A stretch of 64,000 nucleotides of DNA from positions 1-64,000 of the forward strand of contig NZ_FMYZ01000011.1 in the NCBI RefSeq assembly GCF_900101625.1. The letters run 5' to 3'. Within the stretch, counting starts at the first letter, position 1. Every line of letters starts with the position of its first letter. Position numbers and translations under genes: made by a program. The notes under the pieces were generated by a model. It worked only from the letters and a program-made list of their open reading frames with translations. It was not told the DNA's origin and did not search any database. The DNA comes from Cupriavidus sp. YR651. GTDB taxonomy: Bacteria > Pseudomonadota > Gammaproteobacteria > Burkholderiales > Burkholderiaceae. Below, one piece after another: positions 17,990-27,379 of the stretch.

Positions 17990-18393
17990 GTGCAGATCGT
18001 ACCCCCATACAGCGCTGTACTCATTCAAATATACGTTGGCCTAAGTTGCCGCGCCATCAAGCTACGTCGCAATCTTAGAGTTGCGCTCGGTGATGGTGGG
18101 CAAGAGGTACTGCTTCGTGCGATGCGAGCTCATTCCAATTTTGCGGAGTATGTTCCGCTGAGCCTGCTATTGCTGCATTTCCTCGAGAGCGCCGTGACCA
18201 ACCCCTGGTACCTTCATGCACTGTGCTCGATCCTGATTGCGGGTCGCCTCCTACATGCTCGTGGAGTGGGAAAACGCCAGAACCACCAGGTTACCGAGTT
18301 GCGGGAATGGCTCTTACATTCTTTTCGATGGTAGCGTCAGCGCTGTTGTTGTTGGCGGTGCGTTTCTGTCCGTCTGAGGTTTGCGTTTCCTGA
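17990..18393 (+). pseudogene. MAPEG-family membrane protein with a late frameshift
   Basis: A GTG at 17990 after GGAGGG opens VQIVPPYSAVLIQIYVGLSC, NLRVALGDGGQEVLLRAMRA and HSNFAEYVPLSLLLLHFLES, the MAPEG signature (glutathione-linked membrane proteins). The open frame stops at 18334 with an unrelated tail. A shift by one base in GGAAAAC at about 18269-18275 restores a fitting end: KTPEPPGYRVAGMALTFFSM, then VASALLLLAVRF, a fourth membrane helix, stopping at 18393. So either a real one-base lesion, a base-calling error in the four-A run, or slippage. Confidence 0.7.
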
Positions 18394-18495
18394 CCCTTAC
18401 CACCGCATAACGCCTGCAGATATCATGCTTCCGGAATCGGCAAGTGCCTCGTGAGCTAGCGATGTCCTGTTCTTTCACAGATGCCGCGGAACGGG

Positions 18496-18700
18496 ATGCC
18501 GCCCCCACCACGAAGGCGTGGTGGGGGCATCGAACAGCATCTCGTGGGTCTGCGCCAGATAGGCGCGCAGGAAGAAGGCTCGGCTGTGGCTGAGCTTGAA
18601 CTGCGCCACCTGAAACTTGGTGCGCTCGCCGGCGATAGCCGCCCAGCCCTCGCTCCAGTCGAACTGAAACGCCTCGCCTTAGGCAAAGCGCAACGGGATC
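18496..18700 (-). pseudogene. IS21-family transposase (IstA) fragment
   Basis: The reverse strand reads GEAFQFDWSEGWAAIAGERT, KFQVAQFKLSHSRAFFLRAY and LAQTHEMLFDAPTT, an internal segment of IS21-type IstA proteins including the DWSE catalytic region. Stops lie on both sides, and no istB is present. It is a dead remnant next to the broken IS3 element. Confidence 0.75.
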
Positions 18701-18849
18701 TAGTCGCGAAGATGCCAGCGTCGAATGATGCTCAGTATGGCCCCCCGTCGATCACTCCGAACTCCCGCTTTTTCCCATACGGGAAAGTGTTCTACACGTG
18801 GGTCAACATTCGATGCAAAACCTCCTTGGGGTGGGGGTGCGGCTAAAAT

Positions 18850-19905
18850 CTTGGACTGGTTTATGCCGCTATTCCGAGACTCTTCCGGTATTCGATCGGG
18901 CTGAGGGAGCCGAGGGAGACCTTGATTCGCTCTGCGTTGTACCAGCGGATGTATGAGTCAACTACCTCGATGAACTGCTCAATGGGTGTAGTCCGCCAGT
19001 CACGAGGATAAAACAACTCTGTCTTCAGCCGCCCAAAGAAGCCTTCGCAGGCCGCGTTATCGGGCGAGCAACCCTTGCGTGACATCGAACGAATGAGCCC
19101 GGCATCGCGCATCCTTGAAAGCATCCGGGCCAGCGATAGTGCGCACCGCGATCGGAATGGACCACAGGCCGTGCATCGCTGTTGGCTACCGTCTCGATGG
19201 CAGCATCCAGCATGGTATTCACGAGTTCAGCGTCCGGTCGCGTGCCGATCGTCCAGCTCACGACAAGACCGTCGAAGCAGTCGATCACCGGCGACAGATA
19301 GACCTTGCCTGCCGGAATCCGGAATTCGGTAATGTCGGTGAGCCACTTTTCATTCGGGGATGCCGCGCGGAAGTCGCGGTTGACGACATTCTCCGGCGCG
19401 GGGCCGATTTCACCGCGATATGAGCGGTAGCGCCGTCGCCTGGTCGTGGCAGCCGCCAGACCTTCCTGGCGCATCAGACGTCGCACCACCTTCTCCGAGA
19501 TGAACACCTGCTGCCTGCCAAGCGCCGCGCATATCCGACGATAGCCGTAGCAGCGGTGGTTGAGCTCAAAGATGCTTGCGATGGCGCCACGTGCGCTTTC
19601 ATACTTGTCAGCGACGAGTAGACGTCCACGGTGATAGAAGTAAGAACTCCGAGCAAGTTGCAGCGCGCCTAACAGCTCCGGCAATGCGTAGGTTTGTTTC
19701 AGGGCGTCAACCAGCATCGTCTTCTCCCGATTGCGCAGGAGTTGCAGGTCGACGCCCACCTCTTTTTTTACCAGTTCATTCGCCTTCTTGAGGATGTCAC
19801 GTTCGAGCTGCAGTTGCCGGATGTCACGTCGAAGCGATTCGATCTGCTGTTCCAGTTCCGAACGCTCATGATCAGGCGCGGGCTTGTTTTGGCGTTTCAT
19901 GGATG
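18850..19905 (-). mobile_element. IS3-family element, truncated and frameshifted
   Basis: The transposase orfB region runs leftward from 19900: coiled-coil start ELEQQIESLRRDIRQLQLER, then KKANELVKKEVGVDLQLLRN, the DDE core (NEKWLTDITEFRIPAGKVYL, SPVIDCFDGLVVSWTIGTRP, RPVVHSDRGAHYRWPG). A frameshift near 19120 moves the rest into another frame (RMRDAGLIRSMSRKGCSPDN, ACEGFFGRLKTELFYPRDW, end at 18861). The orfA helix-turn-helix gene is absent because the element is cut at about 19905 against an aldehyde dehydrogenase stub. The intact side appears to end near 18850. It cannot transpose by itself. Confidence 0.8.
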
Positions 19906-20187
19906 CTGGAATCTCTTTCCCTAGCCTTGGTAAACGCCTCCGAATACGGGCTTGCTGCAGCGGTATATACGGCTTCCCTCTCGCGCGGCCTCGCCTTTTC
20001 TGCCGGTATCCGTGCAGGGATGGTTCACATCAATGACCAAACGGTGAACAACGAGTTTCATATCCCATTTGGTGGCATGGGCGCATCCGGAAACGGCGGA
20101 AGGTTTGGCGGACCAGCCAACTTCCATGAGTTCACACAGACTCAATGGGTAAGTGCGCTGGACAAACCGATTCACTATCCATTCTGA
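19906..20187 (+). pseudogene. Aldehyde dehydrogenase C-terminal stub (vanillin/benzaldehyde type)
   Basis: Only the last 85 or so residues remain: LALVNASEYGLAAAVYTASL, AGIRAGMVHINDQTVNNEFH, IPFGGMGASGNGGRFGGPAN and TQTQWVSALDKPIHYPF. This is the tail of an aromatic aldehyde dehydrogenase of the vanillin/benzaldehyde group. The catalytic Cys and cofactor region are missing. The sequence starts where the IS3 element is cut, so one deletion removed both the orfA end of the element and about 400 codons of this gene. Confidence 0.78.
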
Positions 20188-20438
20188 GGAGTTCGTGGGG
20201 CTGTCGCCACGGGAGCACGTCAACCGGCTGGGGGACTATCGCCCGGATCTTCAACGACCCGGCTCATCGCTCCGGTCCGACCATCGATGCTGCATTCAAA
20301 TCAGCCTGTCAGGTCGAAATGTGGCGGATTATTAACGAATCCCGGCCAGCCCTCGTTCTGGATCAAGACGGATCATCTATCCGCTTTTCCCTACACGAAT
20401 CCACCCCAACCACAGGCTGTTGAAACGGAGTACCTAGA

Positions 20439-20969
20439 TTGAGTCAGTCATCGCCCCAGCGTCCCTCAGTACGTGTGTACAAGAATACCGCCAGCCCCGT
20501 GCTGGACGTTTTCGGCCCGACCGTACAGTTCCTCGCGGCGCCCGCCGAGACGGACGAAACACACTGTGTGATGAGATGTGTAGTTCCGCCTGGAGGTGTG
20601 GTGCCTTTGCACAGTCACGCGGGCATTGAATGCTTCCTGATGTTGTCCGGAGAGCAAGAGGTCCTGGTCGAGACGAACGGGACCTACTGTTGGACCCTGT
20701 GTTCGCCTGGCGATTTCATCCGGGTCCCAAGCGAAGCGAAACACGCCTTTCGAAATCTATCGGATAAACCGGCGGTCAGCCTCGCCACCACGACGGCTGC
20801 GCTCGGCCGCTTTTTTGAAGAGATAGGCCGCCCAGTCTCCGCGAACGATGAGCCGATTCCTCCCACCCCAGAAGCCATCCAGCACTTTGTGACAACAGCC
20901 ATTCGTTCCGGCTACTGGCTGGCGACACCAGAGGAAAACGCTGCGGTCGGACTAGCAGTTCCTGGCTGA
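20439..20969 (+). CDS. Cupin-domain protein, 176 aa
   Basis: Starts at TTG with AACGGAG upstream. A single cupin barrel is visible: VVPPGGVVPLHSHAGIECFL (metal-binding His pair and Glu) and LCSPGDFIRVPSEAKHAFRN (second motif with His). Such proteins bind a metal and act on, or sense, small organic molecules. The C-terminal helix region (TPEAIQHFVTTAIRSGYWLA) is typical of stand-alone cupins from Burkholderiaceae. No operon partner is evident, as the neighbours are a dehydrogenase stub and an acetyltransferase. Substrate unknown. Confidence 0.78.
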   Translation: MSQSSPQRPSVRVYKNTASPVLDVFGPTVQFLAAPAETDETHCVMRCVVPPGGVVPLHSHAGIECFLMLSGEQEVLVETNGTYCWTLCSPGDFIRVPSEAKHAFRNLSDKPAVSLATTTAALGRFFEEIGRPVSANDEPIPPTPEAIQHFVTTAIRSGYWLATPEENAAVGLAVPG

Positions 20970-21210
20970 AGCAAATGCGTGCTGAACGCGCCGTGCATCT
21001 CCGGCCTGTGCAACGCGCGCTTCCCGAACTGATTCGGCAGAGTCTTTGTGTCCGTCTGTATCAAGGAGTTGCAGCAATACGCACCCATACACAAACGCTC
21101 CTCAGATGCAATAGGCGCGATACACCGGTCGCCTTAAATATGTGACACGGTGCAGCGAGGAACAAACCCGACGAGGTTCGCAACATCGCCGTCTTTCAAG
21201 GAAATCGATC

Positions 21211-21612
21211 ATGACTACCAGAGCCCGGTTCCGTCACCTCGATACACCCGCTGACCTACGCGCCGCCTTCGGCGTCATGCAGCAGTTTCGCCCAAATTTG
21301 CGCGACAGCCAGGCATTCGCCGGCCAGGTGGCGCGCCAGCAAGCGCAGGGCTACCGCCTGCAGGAAAACCTGATCTACGGCCGCTTCGTCTACGTGGATG
21401 ATCTCGTCGTGGATGCTAGCCAGCAACGCGGTGGGCTCGGCGGCGAGTTGCTCTGCAAGGTGCGCGAGCAGGCCGTGGCGCTCGGCTGCGCACATTTCGT
21501 CCCCGATACCGGACTGCACATGGCGCTGGCGCAGCGTTTCTATTTCCGCCAGGGGCTGCTGGCGAGGGGCCTGCATTTCAGCGAACCGTTGCCAACGGGT
21601 GAGGTGGCATGA
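21211..21612 (+). CDS. GNAT-family N-acetyltransferase
   Basis: A 133-residue protein with the acetyl-CoA-binding region VYVDDLVVDASQQRGGLGGE (RxxGxG-like loop) and LGCAHFVPDTGLHMALAQRF. The ATG at 21211 (MTTRARFRHLDTPADL) is favoured over an earlier in-frame ATG that would add a non-conserved basic tail. It overlaps the flavodoxin-fold gene by four bases, so the two are probably one operon. The acceptor substrate is unknown. Confidence 0.85.
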   Translation: MTTRARFRHLDTPADLRAAFGVMQQFRPNLRDSQAFAGQVARQQAQGYRLQENLIYGRFVYVDDLVVDASQQRGGLGGELLCKVREQAVALGCAHFVPDTGLHMALAQRFYFRQGLLARGLHFSEPLPTGEVA

Positions 21613-22256
21613 TGCGCGCGCTGTTGCTCAACTGCAGCCCGCACGGCAAGCAAAGTCACGGCTATCGCCTTGCCGCCGAGGCCATCGCCACACTTGTGCA
21701 ATCCAGTGGCAGTGGCCCGGCGTGCGAGGTGCTCGAACGCGATCTGGCGGCCGAGCCGCTGCCGCCGATCGATAGGGGCTATGCGGCGGCCATTACCTCC
21801 CACGCCTCCGACACTGCGGTCTTTGACTGGTCTGAGCAGCTGATCGTGGAGTTGGAGCAGACCGACGCACTCGTCATCAACACGCCGATGCACAACTTCA
21901 CGGTATCGGCCTCGCTGAAACTGTGGATCGACCATGTGCTCCGCATCCGCCGCACCTTCGCGGCCACACCCGAGGGCAAGGTGGGCTTATTGAGGGACCG
22001 CCCGACGCTCGTGTTGGTCGGCTCGGGCGGGTTCCATAGTGGCGAGCGCGCGCGCCAGCCTGACTTCCTCACGCCTTACCTGCGACACGCACTTGGCTGC
22101 GTGGGCATCAGCAGCGTGCAATTCCTGCTGCTGCAGGGGCTGACGCTCGGCGATGACGCGGTAGCCGCGGCGTTGACCACCGCGCGCCGCGAACTGGCGC
22201 GCTTTGCGCGGATTCCACGTATGGCACTGTTCGATGCGGCGACTCGCGCCACATAG
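21609..22256 (+). CDS. Flavodoxin-fold NAD(P)H oxidoreductase (azoreductase-like)
   Basis: A 215-residue FMN-dependent reductase. FMN-binding pieces are LLLNCSPHGKQSHGYRLAAE and the loop INTPMHNFTVSASLKLWIDH; PTLVLVGSGGFHSGERARQ follows. This is the NADH-azoreductase/quinone-reductase fold, which passes two electrons from NAD(P)H to quinones, azo or nitro compounds. Its start is inside the end of the acetyltransferase gene (ATGATG). Length is normal. Physiological substrate not deducible. Confidence 0.85.
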   Translation: MMRALLLNCSPHGKQSHGYRLAAEAIATLVQSSGSGPACEVLERDLAAEPLPPIDRGYAAAITSHASDTAVFDWSEQLIVELEQTDALVINTPMHNFTVSASLKLWIDHVLRIRRTFAATPEGKVGLLRDRPTLVLVGSGGFHSGERARQPDFLTPYLRHALGCVGISSVQFLLLQGLTLGDDAVAAALTTARRELARFARIPRMALFDAATRAT

Positions 22257-22341
22257 GATTCCTGGCCGGGCCTGGTACGGCCGTACGTCGTACCTCGTCG
22301 TACCTATAACGAAGGGAAGGTTCTCGGCACGCTTCACAGCT

Positions 22342-22406
22342 AGCGGCTCGGCAGTTAATCGCATTTCTGGCGCTAAACAGATTGCGAATCACAAACGGCA
22401 ACGTAA
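22342..22406 (+). repeat. Dispersed repeat, copy 1
   Basis: Shares the core GTTAATCGCATTT and GATTGCGAATC, in the same order and spacing, with 33123-33190; over about 62 bases more than 80 percent match by eye. Neither copy is within a gene. The TTGCGAAT and CGCTAA words resemble ends of IS21-type elements, so this may be a solo terminal remnant. Confidence 0.5.
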
Positions 22407-22466
22407 TGCACTCCTCGCGACGGTGTCCGGATGCAGTTCGTCATTGGGCTCGGAAAGGCTAGCGTT

Positions 22467-23575
22467 TCATGCTCGCCCATTCGCCTCAGTCATGCCGATC
22501 CCAACTTGCGAGCTTTCGAGATTGCGGTCGGTCACCGCCTCGTTGGCCATGAGCACGATTTTTCCGGTCACGCCTTTCTCGCCGAGCAACTCGTGCGCAA
22601 GTCTTGCCTCGGCAAGAGGAAATCTCCGAGCAATCAGCGGCTTGATTCTTTGGTGTCGAAGAAGGTCCAGCAGAACAGTCAAGTCCTTTTGAAACAATGC
22701 CGGTTTCATCCGCTTAAGCCATTGAATGCTGTACGGGGCCACCCGCTTCCGGCTCGGGAGGAGCCAGCCGCCAACAATACACAAACCGAAAATCGCAAGT
22801 CGCTGGAAGCGATTACGGCGCCCCGAGCGACCCGAGGCCAGGCGTCCCCCGCGTAGCGACGCAGTAAGGCCATAGGCTACAACTTTCCCGCCGGAATGGA
22901 GAGCGTCGCGGGAACGCCAGATGTGGCTACCGCCGATCCCGTCGAAGGCGACGTCTACGCCGTCACCCGTCAGGCGGCGTATCTCTTCCACGAAATCAAG
23001 CTTCTGATAATCAATTGGTATGCCGCCCAGGCAAGAAACCGCAATCGCATCTTGCGATGAACAGGTCGCATAAATTTGTAGCCCGGCGAGGCGCCCAAGC
23101 TGCATTAGTGCCGAGCCGACTCCGCCCGCCGCACCATGAATCAAAACGTGCTGACCCAGCTCAAAGCGCAGCGATGCAACATCTGGTACGCAGTAACGTA
23201 GTTCAGTACGAGGCTGACAGCCTCGGCCACGTCCACTCCCGGAGGCACGGGAACCAGCTCGCGCTGAGCCAGACAGACGAACTCAGCGTATGCGCCGCTG
23301 ATCGGCAAGGCTGCAATGATCTGACCGGGTTTAACCCCGGAGACCCCACTGCCTAGTTTATCTACCACGCCGACTAGATCCCAACCGGGCGTGAAAGGCA
23401 GCGGAGGCGTTTCGGGGTGAAAGCCCTCGCGCATCATTAGGTCCGGTTGGCCCACACCTGCCGCTAGCACCCTCACCCGCACTTCGCCTACCTCGGGTTC
23501 GGGGCATTCTTCCTCCACTACGTGAAGCACATCGGGCCCGCCGTAGTTGGTGACTATGATGCGCCTGTGTTTCAT
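22467..23575 (-). pseudogene. Zinc-type alcohol dehydrogenase/quinone oxidoreductase, frameshifted
   Basis: The N-terminal half runs from the ATG at 23575 (MKHRRIIVTNYGGPDVLHVV, PFTPGWDLVGVVDKLGSGVS, ISGAYAEFVCLAQRELVPVP) and ends in a stop at 23141. The C-terminal Rossmann half lies in another frame (LGQHVLIHGAAGGVGSALMQ, DGVDVAFDGIGGSHIWRSRD, QRIKPLIARRFPLAEARLAH). A one-base slip at about 23160-23168 (GCTTTGAG) separates them. The whole would be a normal 340-residue MDR-superfamily NADPH:quinone reductase. Everything else looks intact, so the lesion is recent or a sequence error. Confidence 0.82.
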
Positions 23576-24006
23576 AGCGTTGGAGAGTATCCGCCGCGTA
23601 CCACAATAACGTCTCAGATCAGCGAAGCATAGCGACAAAGCCTCGAGACTGGCCGCTCGTATGTACGCTGCCCTTGCATTTAAACTAGGTGCTATCTCGC
23701 TAGCGCGGTTGACCTAAGTCAACGGGGCGCGCGGATTTGGCCAGATCTCTAGCGCAGCCTGCCCACGCCCTCTGCTCGATTGGCTTCGACGGAAAAGCCG
23801 TCGGCAAAATAATCAAGGCAGCTTTGTTACCCACGTAGTTGATCCGTACTAACGCAAGCTCTCGGATTTCCCCTCCGGACCGCTTGTGTCCATTGGGCCC
23901 GGCTTACGATGACCGAACTGAACTTCAAAGCCGACGCTAACGCTTCGCCACATTGGATGGCGGTTCAGGGTCGATTAGCGACCTCGCGTCTCGCAAAGTC
24001 AGATCT
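23576..24006. other. Gap between the quinone oxidoreductase and patatin genes
   Basis: About 430 bases with no supported gene or RNA. The stretch just below 24007 probably contains the lost C-terminal side of the patatin gene's deletion junction. No repeat or terminator was identified. Confidence 0.4.
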
Positions 24007-24840
24007 TCAATACAAGCGGGACTCTGCCCGGCTGGAGTACTGGATATCCCGCAGCCGGCTCATCACCTGCCAGATGGAATCGGGCTCCGGGCCGCTGGCG
24101 GGCCAAAGCTGCACGGCGAAGATCAGCGAACTGCGACGCGGGCGGTCATCAAGAATTGCTTCCAGCGGGGTGTTGGAATAGATGCCGCCGTCCCAGTATG
24201 GCTCGCCCTCGATCTGTACGGAAGGGAAGCCAGGAGGGAACGCCGCCGAGGCCATCACGTGATCGACGTTCAACCGTGTGTCGCGATTGGTGAAGTAGCG
24301 CATGCGGCCGCTGCGGACACTGACCGTGCCGACAGTCAGTCTTGTCTGCATGGCGTTCAGGTAGTCGAAGTCGACCAGTGCGGCCAAGGTCGCACGCAGT
24401 GGCGAAGTGGAGTAGAACGCCGCTCTGGCTAGGCCAACAGTGGCGCGTACGCCTAGCCACCAAGCATCGGGGCGTGGCGTGAAGAACGACGGAATCCCCT
24501 GGGTCGTAATTTTCGCCACCCGCAGCCAGTCTTCAAATTGGCGAAAGCTGCCGCTTCCCTGAGCGGTGCCGCGACAAGCAACACCGTCCCAGAACCGCTT
24601 GAGCCGGGAGAGTCTCTCCTCCGGCGGATTGCCGGCGATGATGGCCCCGTTGATCGCTCCGATCGAGGTGCCGATCACCCACTCCGGCTCAAGCCCCGCC
24701 TCATGCAATGCCTGATAGACACCCACCTGGTAGGCGCCAAGCGCGCCACCACCTTGCAGGACCAGCACGACCTGACCCGGTAGCTCCGCGAACCGCGCTC
24801 CAAATTGCGCGGGGCCGGCGCCTGGTGTCTTCTCGTCCAT
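24007..24840 (-). CDS. Patatin-like phospholipase, C-terminally truncated
   Basis: Start at 24840 set by GAGGGGAG upstream. The catalytic layout is complete: oxyanion loop LVLQGGGALGAYQVG (about 27-41), nucleophile elbow VIGTSIGAING with Ser near 59, and the DGG of PYWDGGIYSNTPLEAILDD as the catalytic Asp. It would hydrolyse acyl ester bonds of lipids. The usual family members with DUF3734 tails run about 380-400 residues; this one stops at 277 right after RLRDIQYSSRAES, where normal proteins continue. A deletion seems to have removed the tail domain. Activity may survive, as the catalytic domain is whole. Confidence 0.82.
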   Translation of the reverse strand: MDEKTPGAGPAQFGARFAELPGQVVLVLQGGGALGAYQVGVYQALHEAGLEPEWVIGTSIGAINGAIIAGNPPEERLSRLKRFWDGVACRGTAQGSGSFRQFEDWLRVAKITTQGIPSFFTPRPDAWWLGVRATVGLARAAFYSTSPLRATLAALVDFDYLNAMQTRLTVGTVSVRSGRMRYFTNRDTRLNVDHVMASAAFPPGFPSVQIEGEPYWDGGIYSNTPLEAILDDRPRRSSLIFAVQLWPASGPEPDSIWQVMSRLRDIQYSSRAESRLY

Positions 24841-25271
24841 GCTCCCCTCTCTCATCTCGCGGCACACGGCCGCCGATTGTTCGCCAGTATCGCCCTGGCG
24901 TCTCAGGGCTGGCAATCCAGGGCTGACAATTGGCACTTCGACCGGACCACAGGCACTTGCTCCAGAGTGGCGTTTCGGATGCCGGAGCTCCTACCCTTGC
25001 TGCCGCGGGCCGATGGTCGCCCAGTAGGCCCTTGGAAGGAATAGAACCCCTTATTGCACTATTTGAGCGCAACGGACAAAATCGATACGGTCGCGATAGT
25101 CTTGGTGCACGGGGTCTGAGACCATTGCCCCTGTTATCCGCTAGGGGGGCCAGCGAAGGCCGGCGGCATTGATCGAACCAACTACTGGTTTTCCAAGGCG
25201 GTCAGGATGCCCTACACCTTCGGGCCGTTGGAGGCGTTTCGCCCATCCAAACAATCCAACGAAGCGAGTTC
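24841..25271. other. Gap upstream of the patatin gene
   Basis: No supported gene. The part next to 24841 should hold the patatin promoter; no clear -35/-10 pair could be chosen by eye. Confidence 0.35.
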
Positions 25272-25553
25272 TTGCGCTCAGTCGTTGATTCACCTAGGCG
25301 GGACTGGCACGCCTTCGTAAATCTTGTAACGCGGGAATTTCGCTCTACTGACCAGCCTCACCTAAAGATCAAGGCCATCGAGATCACTTGGTCCCCTCTC
25401 ACACAATGGATCAAGAATAATCGGCTCGGCCATGACGCGCCTGTCCCGGTCGTCAAACTCACCCGCGACGGCAAGCCTGATCCGGCGCTGGTGTGTATGA
25501 CCGAACCCTATGACCCGTCCGTCAAGCATGAATTTACCCGTCTGTCCTCATGA
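25272..25553 (+). CDS. Hypothetical protein, 93 aa
   Basis: An open frame with protein-like composition (LKIKAIEITWSPLTQWIKNN, VPVVKLTRDGKPDPALVCMT, EPYDPSVKHEFTRL) but no family I recognise. It has no convincing ribosome site and could be the C-terminal stump of a larger lost gene. A strong rho-independent terminator lies 100 bases downstream in the same direction, which gives some support to transcription through it. Confidence 0.35.
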   Translation: MRSVVDSPRRDWHAFVNLVTREFRSTDQPHLKIKAIEITWSPLTQWIKNNRLGHDAPVPVVKLTRDGKPDPALVCMTEPYDPSVKHEFTRLSS

Positions 25554-25648
25554 TTTTTCTTTGGAGAGACTCGCAAGGAGTGTCTTGTGCAGAAGGGAAT
25601 GCAAGGTCGGAAGCTCGATCTCTGGGCAGGTTTGCGCACTGTGCGCAA

Positions 25649-25675
25649 GGGGCGCCCCGCAGGGCGCCCCTTTTT
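25649..25675 (+). terminator. Strong rho-independent terminator
   Basis: Nine-base GC stem GGGGCGCCC (25649-25657), loop CGCA, GGGCGCCCC (25662-25670), then TTTTT. It terminates rightward transcription just before the convergent mctP-type gene; the opposite strand lacks a T run, so leftward termination would be weaker. Confidence 0.85.
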
Positions 25676-25688
25676 CGTTTGCGCGAAT

Positions 25689-27185
25689 TCAGCGACCTGC
25701 CGCCGCCGCGGTCATCGCGCGTGTTCTGGGCATGATCGCGGACACGATCACCGACACGACGATGTTCACCGCCAGCGCAAGCACGCCGATGTAGACCGGA
25801 TACGTCGCCCCGCCAAGCTGCAGCGGATAGACCGGTTTCAACCCCATCGAGATGGCCAGCGCGGTACCGGTCACGATGCCGATGAACCACCCGGCGAGCA
25901 GGCCCGCAGACGTCAGGCGACGCGTGTACAGCGAGAACACCACTGCAGGGAAGGTTTGCAGGATCCACACGCCCCCAAGCAGCTGTAGGTCGATCGCGAA
26001 CTGGGTCGGCAGCACGACGATGAATAGCAACGCGCCGAACTTGACGATCAACGAGAACAGCTTGGCGTTCCTGGCCTCCTTCTCCGGGGTGACGTCGGGT
26101 GCGATCAGCGGTTTGTACAGGTTGCGCGTAAAGAGGTTGGCTGCTCCGATCGACATGATGGCTGCAGGTACCAGCGCGCTGATGGCAATGGCCGCAGCCG
26201 AAAAGCCTACGAACCACGAAGGGAACAGGCGCGACAGCAGCGCCATCACCACGTCGGAAGCGGACTTCACATGCACGTCGGCAGCGATGGCCATGTAGCC
26301 GAGCAGCGCGATCAGGCCCAGCAACAGCGTGTAGGCCGGCAGCGCGATGGCGTTCTTGCGCACCGTACTCGCCGAAGCCGATGACAGCACGCCGGTCATC
26401 GTATGCGGATACATGAAGGCGGCTAGCGCCGATCCAAGCGCAAGCGTTGCGTACGCCGTGAACTGCGATGGCTTCAGCATGACACCGGCTGCACCGCCCT
26501 TCGCCGCGAAGAACGTGTCGGCGGCATGGAACAGCGCGCCATAGCCACCAAGCTTGGCCGGAATCACGGACACCGCGACGATCACCACGATGTAGATCAT
26601 GATGTCCTTGACGAACGCAATCATCGCGGGTGCGCGCAGGCCGCTAGAGTACGTGTATACGGCCAGGATGGCGAACGCGAGCATCAGCGGAATCTCGCCA
26701 TCAACACCCAGTCCCTTGATGACGACCTGCATGCCGACAAGCTGCAATGCGATATAGGGCAGCGTGGCAACGATTCCGGTCACCGCTATCGCCGCGGGCA
26801 GCCATTTGCCACCAAACTCGCCCTGCACATAGTCGGCCGCGGTGATGTGATTCTTGCGTTTGCACACTTCCCAGAGCTTCGGCATCACCGCAAACACGAA
26901 CGGATACACGATGATCGTGTACGGCATCGCGAAAAACCCGTAAGCGCCGACCGAATACACGAGCGCGGGCACCGCGATCACGGTGTAGGCCGTGTAGAAG
27001 TCGCCGCCGACGAGGAACCACGAAATCAGCGTGCCAAACTGCCTGCCACCGAGCCCCCATTCATGAAGCTGCGACAGGTCCCCGCGTTTCCAACGGGCGG
27101 CAAAAAACCCGAGAACGGTGACCAGGGCGAAGAACGCAATGAAGACCGTCATCGCGACGCCGTCGATTTTTTGCGGATCGATCAT
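25689..27185 (-). CDS. Sodium:solute symporter, monocarboxylate permease MctP type
   Basis: A 498-residue inner-membrane symporter with about 13 hydrophobic segments. Family marks are EWGLGGRQFGTLISWFLVGG, FYTAYTVIAVPALVYSVGAY, FAVMPKLWEVCKRKNHITAA and AFMYPHTMTGVLSSASASTV. Relatives carry lactate, pyruvate, acetate or alanine with Na+ or H+. The ATG at 27185 is preferred since it overlaps the stop of the DUF3311 gene (ATGA), the standard arrangement. The longer in-frame extension upstream is not conserved. Substrate among the monocarboxylates cannot be chosen. Confidence 0.88.
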   Translation of the reverse strand: MIDPQKIDGVAMTVFIAFFALVTVLGFFAARWKRGDLSQLHEWGLGGRQFGTLISWFLVGGDFYTAYTVIAVPALVYSVGAYGFFAMPYTIIVYPFVFAVMPKLWEVCKRKNHITAADYVQGEFGGKWLPAAIAVTGIVATLPYIALQLVGMQVVIKGLGVDGEIPLMLAFAILAVYTYSSGLRAPAMIAFVKDIMIYIVVIVAVSVIPAKLGGYGALFHAADTFFAAKGGAAGVMLKPSQFTAYATLALGSALAAFMYPHTMTGVLSSASASTVRKNAIALPAYTLLLGLIALLGYMAIAADVHVKSASDVVMALLSRLFPSWFVGFSAAAIAISALVPAAIMSIGAANLFTRNLYKPLIAPDVTPEKEARNAKLFSLIVKFGALLFIVVLPTQFAIDLQLLGGVWILQTFPAVVFSLYTRRLTSAGLLAGWFIGIVTGTALAISMGLKPVYPLQLGGATYPVYIGVLALAVNIVVSVIVSAIMPRTRAMTAAAAGR

Positions 27186-27379
27186 CGCTGGCTCCGGTAC
27201 ACGATATACAGCAGGACTGACGTCAGCGGCACCCAGAGAAACTGGTACCAGTAGAAAAACGGAAAGCCAAACAGAACGGGCTGCGCGTCGTTGTAGAACG
27301 GCAACCACAGCAGTGCAATATAGGGGGCAAGCAACAGCGGCCATACCCGCGTGCGCCTTGCCTGGTTCGATGTCTCCAT
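27182..27379 (-). CDS. DUF3311 small membrane protein, 65 aa
   Basis: Two membrane helices (PLLLAPYIALLWLPFY and FPFFYWYQFLWVPLTSVLLY) fit DUF3311, a short subunit-like protein almost always encoded directly before MctP/SSS symporters. It probably assists assembly or function of the permease in the inner membrane. The overlap with the next start indicates coupled translation. Confidence 0.87.
   Translation of the reverse strand: METSNQARRTRVWPLLLAPYIALLWLPFYNDAQPVLFGFPFFYWYQFLWVPLTSVLLYIVYRSQR

Noticed and set aside
26526..27254. A 242-codon rightward open frame opposite the MctP-type gene
   Set aside because: Mirror frame of a membrane protein, giving His- and Arg-rich sequence with no family support.
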